From positions 1,240,001 through 1,304,000 of the forward strand of contig JAKJHU010000034.1 in assembly GCA_022316685.1 (NCBI GenBank): DNA of 64,000 nt. Direction: 5' to 3'. Below are positions 40,501 through 53,033 of the stretch, one piece after another. The translations under genes were made by a program, and so were the position numbers. Source of the DNA: Progne subis subis. Its lineage: Eukaryota; Chordata; Aves; Passeriformes; Hirundinidae. The notes under the pieces are model-generated. The model saw only the letters and a program-made list of their open reading frames with translations. It ran no database searches and was not told where the DNA came from. The stretch's first letter is position 1; each line of letters starts with the position of its first letter.

Positions 40501-42784
40501 TTTTATGCATAGATTTTAAAATTAGGACTGAAAACATCATTCTAAAAATAATTGAATAGCTAAGCTTCGTTCCGTATCTTTGCAAGTTCAGTAAATTATG
40601 ACTGGCAAGTACTTAATAACTCTGCCTGGTTTCTCCATGGCTGTGCCAGTTGGTATTTTCAGGTCTGCAGCATCCCAGCAGCTGCACTCCTCTCTTACTC
40701 CTCTCTTCCTCCTCTCCTTACCACACCTTCAGCCAGCACAGGCCAGGAATCAGTCACCTATTTTAGATAAGAATATAAGCTATAGAAAGTACAATGAGGT
40801 GTACCTTTTGAGTGAGGGGGGATGGGGAAAGGGGAGCTCAGTTTGTTGTGTGGGGTCGCAGACAGGATTTTTTCATGGCATTTACAGGAAGAAAAGTTGG
40901 TCAGACTGAAAGCTTGGAAGATGTTTGGTTGTATTTTTTTGTGAACTGAATGATTTAGAAATCTTCTTACATGTTGACTTCAAGAGACAAGCAGATTATT
41001 GACGTTGCAATAAATCATCTTGACAACATAGAAAACTCCCCAGTCAAAATCTTCTTCTGTTTCTCTGGGAAGCTAAAATACCTTGCCTTGTCAGATCAAG
41101 TACTAGTATATAGCAATAGTATCTGAGTGATGGGGAATGACAGAAAACAGAAGGTAGGCAGACTCTTGTCTTGTATTGGAGAGAGGTCTTCACTGGACTT
41201 ATTTAGAGGTCAGGACATATTCATAAATGTCCTCTAAAGATGTCAGAAAGGTCATAAATTTGCTAAAAGTACAGAGCTGTTCCAATAATAAGGCTGAGGG
41301 CTAATGGTGGAGAAAAGTGATGTACGTCTTAAAAGTGTATCTTCATGTCTCCCACTTGGCTTTCCAAATTAATCCTATTGGCATCACACATTTCACAAGC
41401 AATGCAAATGTAAAGCTCTCAGAAAAATGGAAAAGTAAGGACAGTCCAAAGCAACTTGGAGGGCTGCTGTGCCACTTGCATTTTCCATTGATTTATCTTA
41501 ATCTTTAAAAATCTTGGCTATCTAATTTCTCAAGGTAGTTGCTTCCAGATTTTCTTTTTTCCTTTGAAATAACACAGAATCTGAATTCTCTTTAAAAAGT
41601 TAAGTTCAGTTTACTGTGGCACGTCAGAGATCTGAGAAGGTGAAATCAATAATCCTGTATTGATAGTAATATATAAGTAACAATTCATAAAACCACTTCA
41701 GAGTTCAGCTTGGAGGTGAAGTGAACAGGATGCTGACAACAGCTCATACTGAACCTGCTTAACTGCTAGAGGCCACTGTGGTAAAATTGGCATAAGATTT
41801 TACTGATTTCTTGTTCAGAGCACTAACTAACCCAGTTTAATTAAACCCTTGCAACTCCACCTTCTGAGAAGATCTCTCTTAGCGGAGACAATTCTAAAAC
41901 AATTCAAACATGATAAATGCACTGGGGATGAGCTACTGTTCCAGGAAATTCCTATTTCCTGAGAAACTCTATGAAAAAGCTCTTAATTATGCAATTTTAT
42001 TATAAAAATAAAATAAATGTTAACACAGTATTTTCAATATATTTTAGCTCTTTAGCTTTCAGTCTTGCCTTGGTTTGAGTTTTCTCGATAAGAAGTATGC
42101 GTGTAGAGTAGGAAAGCCAGTCCCCTGCTATGGGAACACTCTTCACTTATAGCCCATAGTACTAATTACTGTCTTGTTGATGGATTTGCCTAGATGACAA
42201 CTGTGGGGTTAAATAAAATAATTATCTGAGGGTGTACTCTAGTGTGCCATTCCTTGTGATAAATACTATCTTCTGCCTTAAGCCTATTTGCTGATCTCTT
42301 ACGAATGATGCTGAAACTTTGGCACACAAATTGAGATGTTTATACTACTAAGTGAACAGTCTGTCACCTACAAATGTGAGAGTACATAGTTAGGGTAGCA
42401 TAATCTTTTTCATCTGCTTGTAGTCTAACAGTCATCTGACAGAAGTATATATTTTACATCACTGGATCAGCAGAACAAATCTGCTAAATTAATAGGAGAT
42501 AAACTCAATATTTAATTTTAGAAAGGTACTAGTGTTCATTTAACAATGCTTGTTCACTACTGTGGAGAATGTGGCAAATATCACTATGACAGTTCAGCAT
42601 CTGCAAAATTACAACCTTGCTCCCTTTTTTCACTGCATACATGATGGCTGATCAATAAGCACTTTGGAGAATAAAGTCAGTTCAGTGGTGGATACTCTCA
42701 CAGGATGGTCTGTCAGTTCAACTGTTTGGTGGACATTTGAGAACCATTATTACTTGTTTCATGAGATCCATAGTTTGAGTAACA

Positions 42785-42815
42785 GATCTGTGAATCTGTT
42801 GCTTATTCACAGATC
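42785..42815. repeat. perfect 11-bp inverted repeat, 9-nt loop
   Basis: Arms gatctgtgaat and attcacagatc are exact reverse complements around ctgttgctt. Confidence 0.85.
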
Positions 42816-43819
42816 AGAGGCCTACAAATCTCAGAACTTTTCATACAATAAGCGTATTTAGGAAAGCCTGTTGCTGTTTTTAACAATGTCTAACAGTCTT
42901 AAAAACTCACTCCAAGGCAAAAAGATCACATAGTGTTAGCAGAAGGAATTATATATGCAACTTAGCCTGCAAATTCTAAGCTCATTTGTTGAGGAAGTAT
43001 GCACTGATATACTTGGAAGCCAACGCCCTAGTTTGTTCCCATTTATTTTTTCATACGTGTGTCTCTAATGCTTTCTCAAATTAAGTTCAGCTGCTGCAAT
43101 ATCAGCTCTTAAAAAAGCATTGACACATCATGAAAAAGGCTGAAAGCAAAATCCTGGAAAAGTTTTCCCCAAAGGCTTGCAAAATAATGATGTCACTAGT
43201 GCATGACATAAGCAGTGTTATCAACATAGCAAACTGGACAGGAGTCAATGTGCACAGGCTGATCACTGCTCTTTACAGAGTCTATATTGATTCCTAAGCC
43301 AGCAAGGCTTGGATTGGACTGACTGATGTCCAGCCCTGTGAATACAGAGAGAGTTTCTTTTTAAATTTTAGTTATTTAGGAAACCGTTTGTACCAAGAAC
43401 TTGTGCAGAGTTTGTAGTAAGAACATGGATTTCAAGTAGATGTCTTGGTTCCCCATGAAGGCTAGGAGTTCCATGCAGTTCTCCCACAAAACTTGCCTTT
43501 CCATCCGTGTAGAGTGAGACACTCTGAATTTGGTAGCATGTGCTGTAAGCAAGCAGTGAGAGGAAGAAATTCCCCGTGGTGATGTGAAGCTGGTGGAGTC
43601 AGCGTGGAGACATTGGTGAGTACAGTGATAGGCTTGTACTCCTTCAAGGAGTGCGTCTTTCAATGAGGCAAGCTGAGGTGTCAGCCACTGCAGAAGGACA
43701 TTTATGCCTACTCTACTTAGTCTGTTTAAAAACCTCGACGCTTACTGCTTTTGGCAAGCAAAATAAATCCTTAGGCGCTTTGAGATGTGGTTTTAGAAAA
43801 CTGTGAGATATATTTGATA

Positions 43820-45305
43820 CAGAACCACGTAATATGCTGAGTTGGAATGGATCCACAAGGATCATTGAATCCAGCTCCTGGCCCTGTGTAAGACTATCCC
43901 CAAAAGTGACATCGTGTGCCTGAAAGTGTTGTCCAAGCACTTCTTGAACTCAGGCAGGGCTTGGTGCTGTGACACTCCTCTGGGGAGTCTTTTCCAGTGC
44001 CCAGCCATCTTCATAGTGAAGAACCATTTTCTAATATCCAACTTAAACTTCCCATGACAACTTCAGGCCATTCCCTTGGGACCTGTCACTGGTCACCACA
44101 GAGGAGTAATCAGTGTCTGCCCCTCACGAGGAAGTTGCAGACTGCAATGGACTCTCCCCTCAGTCTCCTGTTCTCCAGGCTGAACAGACCAAGTGACCTC
44201 AGGCACTCCTCATACAGCTTCCCCTCTGGAAGTTCCTCAACAACCATCTTTGTTGCCCTCCTTTGAGCACTCTCCATTAGCTTTATATCCCTCTTCTATT
44301 GTGGCTCCCAAAACTGCACACAATACTCAAGGTGAGGCTGTCCCCTCACTGGCTGGTGATGCTGTGCCTGATGCATCCCAGGACATGGGTGGCCCTCCTG
44401 GCTGCTAGGACATTGCTGACTCATGTTCAGCTTTCCCTTGACCAGGACCCCCAGGTCCCTTTCCATGGCAGTGCCCTCCAGTCTCTCCTTCCGCAATCTG
44501 TCCATTTGTCCAGGGTTGCCCCATCTCAGGTGCGGGGTCCCAACACCTTTCCTTTGATGGACTTCAGGAGGCTGGTGATTGCCCAGTTCTCTCAATTTGT
44601 CAAGGTCTCTCTGCAGGGCCTCCCTGCTTTGGAGGGAGTCAGCAGCTCCTCCCAGTTTTGTATCACCTGTGAACTTGCTTAGTGTCCCTTCTAGTCATGG
44701 ATCCAAGTCATTAATGAAGATGAAGACCACAGGACCTAAGATAGCCCTTCAGAAGCCCACCAGTGACAGGTCACCAGTCTGATGTCACCCCATTCACTGT
44801 AACTGTGCCCAACCAATGGGCCAGTTGCTCACCTATCACATGGTGTGTTTATCCAGCTGTGTGCTGGACATTTTATCCAGAAGGATACTCTGAGAGACAG
44901 TACTGAAAGATCTACTGAAATCCAAGATTACATCAACTGGCTTCCCTTGGTAACTAGGTGGGTTACCTTGCCATAAAAGGAAATCAAGTTTGATCAACAG
45001 GACTTCCCTCTCATGAAGCTGTGCCGGCTATGACCAGTGTTGTCTTTCAGATGTTATTCAATACCTCCCAGAATAACCTTCGTCATAGCTTTACCAGGCA
45101 CTAAAGTGAGATTGACAGATGTTTAGTTTCCAGGGTGTTCCTTCTTGCCCTTCTTGAAAACCGGGGCAACATTTGCCAGCTCCCAGTCAGCCTGGACTTC
45201 ACCAATTCCCAAGACTGCTTAAAAACTGAGAGTGGTTTTGTGATGTCATCAGCCAGCTCTTGGATAATTCTTGGGTTAATTCCATCTGGGCCCATAGTTC
45301 CCTCT
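43820..45305 (-). mobile_element. CR1 LINE fragment, 5'-truncated, antisense in intron 4
   Basis: Read on the minus strand, the segment starts inside the reverse transcriptase with GPDGINPRIIQELADDITKP and a damaged continuation typical of non-LTR RT fingers. Further along it shows ERDLGVLVKGKLNMSQQCP and HLEYCVQFWEPQ, both standard CR1 ORF2 C-terminal motifs. Its 3' end lies near 43820-43900, where the plus strand reads agttggaatggatccac, the reverse of the usual CR1 tail. Frameshifts and internal stops make it inactive. The length of about 1.5 kb is typical of 5' truncation during target-primed reverse transcription. Boundaries are approximate. Confidence 0.9.
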
Positions 45306-47522
45306 GCAGGCAGAGTCCAAAAAAAAGTAACTTTTCTAGGTGTTAAGACACATGAGTTAGTCTTGTCCCACCATAAAAGTCTCTAGAGGTGACACAGAAG
45401 AAAAGATAAAAAATAAAAGCACGCACGTCTAGCCTTATGTAAAGAAACACATTAAAAGATTTTAATAGAAAGGCCAAAAGAAAAGGGCACAACCTTGCTT
45501 TTAATTTCCTTTCCCTGTCATTTTTAATAAGAGCCATATCACTTTCTGTACTTCTCTGTTTTATTACATAAACAATTTCTTTTAAAAATCCATTTCTTCT
45601 CTTTGCAGTAATTCTTTTGTTTCCATGTGGCTGTATGAGTTAAGCTCCCTGGGTTCTGATTATTGACAACTTTTAAGAGTGCTTTTGGAACAGTGCAGGG
45701 TCTAGGAGACTGAACATGCTATTTAGTTAAACTGGGAACCCTGTATCCCTCAGCCCTGTGGAGTTGCCTTCTCTTCCTTACCCAACTTTGCCCATCTCTG
45801 GGGGTTTTTTCTGCCTCATCCATGCAGGCGTGAACTGCTGGGGCAGCGGCTGGTCCCAGTGGGTGTAGGCAGCGTTTGGGCAGGGAGCTCTGCACTTTGC
45901 TCGGGCCTTGGAGCACAGTGTGCTAGAGAGAAGAGCAGCAATAACACTAAGTCCTGCTCCAGGCACTTTGGTTGTTTTCACCATGGAGCTGTAAGCATAT
46001 GTTTCTTAAAATAAAAACAGGACTACTTTTCAGTGCTTGTCTCCAGCTGTTTTACCTTACTACAGGAAACTGGTGAAGAGTTGCCTGTTTCATTTTTGAT
46101 ATCACTGGCATCAGTCTTAAGTAGTGGCATACACAGTTATGGTGTATAACATTGTTATACATTGTTTTGCAAAATTGCATCTCTCTGGAAGTGTCTTTCT
46201 GTTGCCCAAGACTTGAAATAAGCATCAGTTCAGTCACCCAGTGGGATGGTATGCAGTTGGTTTGTGTTGATCCATGCTAAGATGTGCTGTAGTGAATTTG
46301 CAGTATCTAGCTGTAGTGTTCCCTGCTTTGCTGCCCTCTGGATGCTCCTTAGGCTGGCCTAACTACTCAGTTACAAAAAGGACTCTTTCCTAAACGAATA
46401 TTTCAAGGCAGCTTCCCAAAGCTGTCTGTCTCCTCCATGGGTCACACAAGCAGCTGGTTTGATTCTTCCTTGCCTCTATGCCCTTCCAGGTGTGAATGGT
46501 TTGCATGGCCTCCACCCAAACATAGTATCTGCTGGTGAGAGCTCTGGCACCCTTTAGAAGAAGAGAGGAGGCCTCTGGCTGCCTGAGGATGCCTTCCTGC
46601 TTTGTTCAGTGCTCTAAACTTAAGACAACAGCACAAAGAAACGAACAACAAAAGACTGGGGAAAGCAGAAAGATACTTCCTTTGGTGGAAATGGGCAGAG
46701 ACAGCCCTACCCAGCAGAGGTGGGGGTTTGTGATTGATTGCTGTCTAGGCACACAGCATTCAGGCTGAGGTTTTTCATCCTTGAAGAAGAAAGGGAGGAG
46801 GACTGGGCTAAACCAGTCCCTTTTCCTCTTTGTGGCCTGTGCAAGCATGTATTTGCATACTGGCAACCCAAGCTCCCTCATTCTGCAGACCCAGCCCATG
46901 TGTAGAGGAAACATACCTTTGGGTCTATGGGGAAAACATTTTCACCACTTACATATCAAGCAGCTCCTTCAGTTCTCATCTGGTTTTACATTGGCTCAGT
47001 CTGCTGGCTGTGCAGTGGGCTGACACTTCTTTCCAGGCCCAGGACAGCCATCCAGCAATCTGGGGATTTGCTCCCAGGCCAAAGCTTCCCATTCCATCTC
47101 CTTCCTTCCCCTTTCCTCAGTGCTGAAGGGATCCTTCTGCTTTCAAACATTCAGTGTCCACAGCCAAGCTATTGGCCTTAGCCCAAAAGATAATTATATA
47201 GATTTGGTACTGATGCAGATTTAGTTTTGTTGTTCATTATTTTAGATTTTCACTTGAAGACAAGAATACTGAATTTTAATAAGAATGGCTTTTGCTCTTT
47301 CCTATCAAAGAAATGAAGGAAAAAAAATCCCTATTTGGAATACTGTTAAATAAATCAGGAAAGAAAAATGCAACCAAAAGTCCTCAATCTCCACAGGCAA
47401 AGAAACTTACCCAAGATCCATGTTTTTAAGTCAAAATTTTGCTCAAAGACCCTGTGATTTTTCTGTAGATACCTTTGTATTTTCATTTTCTCCAATTCTC
47501 CTTTGACTCTTGCCTTTTGCAG

Positions 47523-47705
47523 GTCATGAAAACATACCACATGTATCATGCAGAGAGCATCAGTGCAGAAAGCAAACTGAAGGAGGCAGAGAAGCAAGAA
47601 GAAAAACAGATTGGGAGGTCAGGAGACCCTGTTTTTCATATTCGACTAGAAGAAAGGCACCAGAGACGGAGCTCTGTGAAAAAGATTGAAAAAATGAAGG
47701 AAAAA
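47523..47705 (+). CDS. SRGAP1: SRGAP1 exon 5 (F-BAR, paralogue-diagnostic loop)
   Basis: Sixty-one codons in phase 0 follow acceptor cttttgcag and precede donor gtaaat. The first half, VMKTYHMYHAESISAESKLK, is shared by all srGAPs. The second half contains GRSGDPVFHIRLEERHQRR, the region where SRGAP1, SRGAP2 and SRGAP3 diverge most, followed by the shared basic stretch SSVKKIEKMKEK. This exon gives the strongest case for SRGAP1 over its paralogues. It covers about residues 164-224. Read-through of the donor reaches a stop within 20 nt. Confidence 0.97.
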
Positions 47706-48094
47706 GTAAATAGTCCTTTTATTTAGCTTCATTTGAAATAAATTCAGTGCATTTCTGACATTCTTTGGCATGATATTAGACAGAGAAATCCAGCTGGGAA
47801 ATAAAATTAAGCAAGGTACCCATAATAAACTAGCAGGGGGTTATAGATAACTTGACATAATTTGAGTTCAGAGAGGGGAATGCTTCATTCCCAGTATAAT
47901 TCTTACTTTAAAGTTTATCACATTTGAAACAAAATACTACATTTTCACTTTGTATTATAATTGTTGTAGGTATAACCAGCTGGAAATTAAGTTTCTTCCT
48001 TGTTACTAGGAATGTGTGCTTGAATTGTTACCATTTCTGCTGCATACCAAACATGAAGCAATTAAAATACATTAACATGCAATGTCTTTCCTAG
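47706..48094 (+). other. SRGAP1: SRGAP1 intron 5
   Basis: This 389-nt phase-0 intron has donor gtaaat and acceptor ctttcctag. Nothing else is seen in it. Confidence 0.9.
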
Positions 48095-48223
48095 CGTCAA
48101 GCAAAATACTCTGAAAACAAGCTGAAATCTATTAAGGCCCGTAATGAATACCTGCTCACCCTTGAAGCAACTAATGCTTCTGTTTTCAAGTATTATATTC
48201 ACGACCTTTCGGATTTAATCGAT
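48095..48223 (+). CDS. SRGAP1: SRGAP1 exon 6 (F-BAR)
   Basis: Forty-three codons in phase 0 lie between acceptor tttcctag and donor gtaagt. The peptide RQAKYSENKLKSIKARNEYL continues the basic helix from exon 5, and TLEATNASVFKYYIHDLSDL is the conserved helix before the Cys-Cys pair that opens exon 7. It covers about residues 225-267. The residues shown match what I recall of mammalian SRGAP1, so this is one of the most conserved exons in the window. Confidence 0.97.
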
Positions 48224-50862
48224 GTAAGTATTGGCATATCTGTATTTATGTTTATTCTGTTCAGGAATAATACTTTCTTTCAGTTTCAAAGGGCCTATAT
48301 TAGTAATATGGATTGCCTACAGTACATTTGCTGTTTATGATGTTGTATGCTACAGTCAGAAGTTTTTCTCTTATTTCCACAAAATAAAGTGCCAGTAAGA
48401 TGCTGAACCCATTCCTTTAAAGTTCGAACATTGTGTTTTGCTCCCCGTGTGTCAGTAGAAAATACAACATTTACATTATGTACGATCTCTGGGATATAAA
48501 TATTTTTTACAAGATAAACCTCTTAAGTGGTCATCTAATGGTATTTAATTCTTCCATGTTTTCAAAATTCTTTAGTTTCATTCATTTAGTCATGGACTCA
48601 TACATACAGTGGCTTCTTACTCTTACTTCATGCAGTTTGAAGAACAGAATCAATCCCGTACTCTATACTGTCAACACGCTTGTTACTTATTTTCAGTAAG
48701 TTGTTTGTATGAGATCATCGTGGAAGAATGAGGTTATACACTAATGTTGACTTGTGCCATCATTTAGTCTCCTGTATTACTGACATTTTGACATGATGCA
48801 GAGAGAGCATCCGGCACCCATACCACATCCCACCCTCTTTGTATGCTGACTTTTTATGTGATAGAGAAAATACAGAGACAGCAAACACAAGCCCCAGAAC
48901 ATTCATTCACTAGCAGTGTAGGTTTAAATAGCTTAGGGGGACTAAAATTCTAGCTATTTGAATATGCTTGCTACTGCAGCAGTAACATATGTTACTTACA
49001 ATAGTAAATAACATTCATATACAGCTCTGTTTTCTAATATAGAATAAATTAATACAGAATTTGACAAGATGTGTCTCATTTCTACTGAACTGGAGAAGGA
49101 AGGCTTCTCAGAGAAAGGGAAAAATGTCTTCTTGAGATTAATGGACTAAAATTGCTGCATATACATGTTTTATTTTATATATTCTAAATAGTGATAGTTT
49201 TCTTTGTCATTTCTAGTTTTTCTGTTATATATAGAATCTTGCCTGATTTTGTTAAAACTTTTCCTTTTCAAATGGTTTTGCTTCATTTCTTTCTTGCTTT
49301 CCTATAAAAGATGACAATGAATCCTTTTTGTGTTTTCAGTATTTTTTTCTGTCTCTATTTCAACATCTCTTTTATTCCTTTCCTAGTTGCTACTGCATGT
49401 TTACTCCTGTTTTCTTCTGGTTTATTCTGTGGCCTGTCCTTGTCTAATCTGTATCCATCCGCTTGCACAGCCTGCTCCAGCCATCTAGGCTGCCCAGGCA
49501 ATGAAGGCATTTACCAGGACCTATAGGTGGATGATTAGGGCAGAAGACAAAGGACAAGCCATGTACCTGCTGGGCTAGCCCCCAAATGAGAAGCTGGCCC
49601 TACCTAACAAATTATTTTTCTGCTGCTGCTTAAAGGATGACAGATTTTTGGTCAGGAGTTAGGGCATACATGTGAAATTCATGAATTCTCCTTGGATTCT
49701 GGAAGGAAGGAAGAATACTTTCTTTTTGTTTCCAGCACCCTCACCCCTTCAGAAGCTGGATAGATGCTCATTTTGTCACCTCTCCTGCCTCCCCATTCAG
49801 AATTCACATTTCTCAGAGAATGTCTCCAGTGTGTGTTTCTACTTGGTCAAAACTTTATCAGGTTGGAAAATGCACCTGATTCTTACCCACTTCAGTGATG
49901 TCCACAGAGCAGTGAAAAGTGAGGGGAGGAACCACAAGCCTGGAGCTTTACAAAGAATTTTGAGGGGAGGAGAAGTGAAGCTTTCTGTCCGTACACGCAC
50001 AGAGCCAACACTCATTGGAGTTAGTGTATGTAAAGGTATTTCTACAACCATGAAGACTAGAGCTTCCTAACTGCTAGTCTTTAATAAAAATATACATTCT
50101 GCAATATTAAGTACTGCAGAAAAACTGTATCTACTCTGCCTGTCCTTTTGAAAGCCATGGACCAATGTACACAGTAACATTCTTTTGGCAAAATGGCCTG
50201 AGAAATTACTCTTCCCTAAGGAATTTAAATGGAAAGTCTAGCTGCCCTTTTGCATCACTGTTTTGTAAGAGTTGGCTGTAAACACATGCAACCAGAATTT
50301 GCTTCAGAGCTAATTTAATCCAATTGTGAGCTTGTTTAAATGAAGTTTAAGACATTTGTATTTAATCAGAATATGCTGTGAAAGCATTGGTATTTAGACA
50401 GAGTGTTTGCCACTTGACAAAAGAAACTCTTTTTGTAAATGCAAACATCTTGGCAAGGTTTTGGAGTTACGTCCTTGGAATGTGAGACATTCCCAGTGGC
50501 CATATGTTGCAGCAGTACAGACTATCTCATTCTGTAAATCTGTTAATGTCATGGTACAATTTGGAGTTTTCAGAGCAGTGGTGGCAATTTCATTCTTTGC
50601 CCTCTCTATTTTGTCCCACTTTGCTTGCCTGACTTAATGTGCTTACCTAAACTCTCTCTCATTGCCTGTACGGAAGGGTATTACCTCTCCTCTGTGTCTG
50701 AATTCCAGTTAACAGGGAAGAATATAGATCTCCCCAAGCTGTTGGTTTTGCCCATAAATGAAATGGAATGTTTTCCTATGTTAGTGAAAAATATGTATAA
50801 TGAAAACAGGATAAATACATGCAATAAAGTACTGGGGAGGATATTGGAAGTACTCATTTTTA

Positions 50863-50900
50863 CAAAAAAAAAAACACCACCACAACAAAAAACAGAAAAA
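50863..50900. repeat. A/C-rich low-complexity tract
   Basis: A11 followed by CACCACCACAAC-like sequence and further A runs. Confidence 0.85.
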
Positions 50901-52532
50901 CCTATTTTTCATTTGCATTCCACTGCATTTTCCGTATATGAGGCTTATATGGAAAATCCTAAATTACTGTTCCCCATCTGAACTCAAGTCTGAACTGTTC
51001 AACTCTGTCATTTCATTAACAGAGCTCAGGGCTTCTGACTTAAAATTTTGATGTGTTGCTCATTTTAAGCTCTTGTGATAAAAGCAATATAAAAATATTG
51101 CTAGAGTCTTAGCTGGATGATTTAATGCATTTAGTGTGCTGAGGGATGAGACCAGCATTTTCAAAAAGCAGAGAGATAAACAGGATTTGATATGCACAGT
51201 ATATTTCTGTCCTCTGCATATTGTACTAGAGGAATTTGAATTTTCTGTTAAATATTTCTTCTCTGCTGACTAGAGTGGGATTTAGTTCGAGTGCAGTACA
51301 GAATTAGTTATTTTCTTTATTTGTACCTGTGAAAAACAGTAAAGATTAGCTGAATTAAATAAGCTTTACCTAGTATGTAGAAATTTTTTTTAAGATTTTG
51401 AGTTTCAGAGGAACAACAGATTATATATACTGATCTGACTGTTAATGCCAGCATCTGTCCGTATAGCACATACTTTTACTTATTTACTTCATTAAATTTA
51501 TCTCCCTATAAGAGGAGGGTAAGGACCTTTCTTCAGACTTACCATGCATTTTTATGATCTGGAGATAAATACTAGGAAATGGTAATCAAAACAATTTTAC
51601 TGTAGTTTTGCTGCTGAAATAAAATATTGATGTGTTGGTCTTTCTTAAAGTGGAGTTTCTGAATCTCTAATTGCAATATGCATGCTTTGGATCGTTAAGA
51701 AGTTAAGGAACATTTAGCTATTGTGAACTTAATTTATTCTGTAAAGGTTCTTTATTAATCATTCATAAAGCCAAGTTTAAAACTAGGGTAAAGTGTGCGC
51801 AGCTCACAGTTTTTATTACATAAGTCCTCATAAATATGGTTTGTACCCTTAGATCCCTTTGATTTGAATGTGGATGTCTGTGTCACAGAATACTTTGAAA
51901 GTGACTTATTCAGAGATTAGGTCTTTTTTTATGAATTCCTCTCTCCATTGACATTAGAATTTTATTACTATTCCTGAAACAAAATTAAGTAACGGCAACT
52001 TGGTTTGGTTGAAGCTCTGTGCTAAGCACTGCAGTTTGTTTTATTCAAGCCTAAATATACTCTGGGGTACAATAAAGGCAGTAAATGCTCTTGAGACTGC
52101 TTCAGATTTAATTTCAAATAAGAATAAAATGCAAATTACAAAATTAACTTTTCACACATATCCCAAATGCATCCCTCATCCCCCTTCACTTTGCCCAACC
52201 AAAAGTCTTTATGAATGCAAACAAAATCCTGAAGTCTCTGACTTCCTTCTGTTATTTTTCATCTTGATGTCTTACTGCAGCAAGTGACATCTCATCTCTC
52301 TGGCCCGTAGAGAGGGAGCAGATCCGTAGGTAGATAACCAGCCCGGCTGGACCCTCGCTGTGCTGACTAGTGACCCTCTAAGACTCGATTTATTTTGGCT
52401 AACAGTGTGGTCACTCACTTGAACTGTAGGAGTCTTCCCATAAATCTACAGATTTTTCCTGAAAATCGTGTAAATACATGTGCGTGTGTTTGTGTAAAGA
52501 CAAGTCCCTTTTCTAAACCGTCTTTTCCGCAG

Positions 52533-52643
52533 ATTAAAGCAGCACGTTTCTTTCTGGGTAGCCAAGATACTGTGACAGAGCTGTTTCCCAGTTATGATCT
52601 ATGTCTCCAGATTCTGGGGAAAGTGGGCTATGGCCTGGCAAAA
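52533..52643 (+). other. exon-like ORF in SRGAP1 intron 6 (possible cassette exon)
   Basis: Exactly 37 open codons sit between a pyrimidine-rich acceptor (ccgtcttttccgcag) and a good donor (AAAgtaaga). Its ends are compatible with phase 0, the phase of intron 6, so inclusion would insert 37 residues between LID of exon 6 and CCDLG of exon 7 without a stop. The peptide starts IKAARFFLGSQ and ends KVGYGLAK. I do not recognise it and recall no such exon in mammalian SRGAP1. It could be a chance coincidence of splice motifs inside a 327-nt open frame. Confidence 0.25.
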
Positions 52644-53012
52644 GTAAGAGTTGTGATGTCTGAGTGTTTCGTTTTGCTTTTAAAAAATAACTTCCCTAAT
52701 ACAAATTCTATTTTTACGTAAGTAATTGAAGCAAAAATTCAAATTCAGATTTTTTAATTCCATTCAAAGAGACACTTGTTATAAGGCATTCATTCAGGAT
52801 CTGCATTTAATTTTTTGTTTTCTCTGCTGGCATTGACATTGCAAGAAAATGTCTTAGCTTGGCAGGATACTCGGCTTCACTTGAAAAATCCTCTTGTCTG
52901 AGAGGCCGTGTTTGTTGCCTCGTTCAGCTGTTATCACTTGCCAAAGATGATCGTGGTGATAGTGACTGAGTAGATTAAGGGTTAAACAATGAAGTTTTGT
53001 CACAGCATAAAG

Positions 53013-53033
53013 GCTGGAATCTTGTATTCCAGC
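53013..53033. repeat. 8-bp inverted repeat, 5-nt loop
   Basis: Arms gctggaat and attccagc are exact complements around cttgt. The whole is flanked by the direct repeat agcataaa. Confidence 0.75.

Larger units (their letters stand above)
37530..47522 (+). other. SRGAP1: SRGAP1 intron 4
   Basis: This 9993-nt phase-0 intron is the longest complete one in the window. It carries the antisense CR1 fragment at about 43820-45305, a pyrimidine-rich run near 40685-40725, a T/G-rich tract at 38750-38782 and a perfect 11-bp inverted repeat at 42785-42815. Elsewhere I see no gene. A 138-codon antisense frame at 38747-39163 ends in the T/G-rich tract and has no family resemblance. Confidence 0.85.

Noticed and set aside
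44296..44682. overlapping 99- and 127-codon ORFs as host genes
   Set aside because: The minus-strand peptide is CR1 ORF2 and the plus-strand peptide is its shadow.
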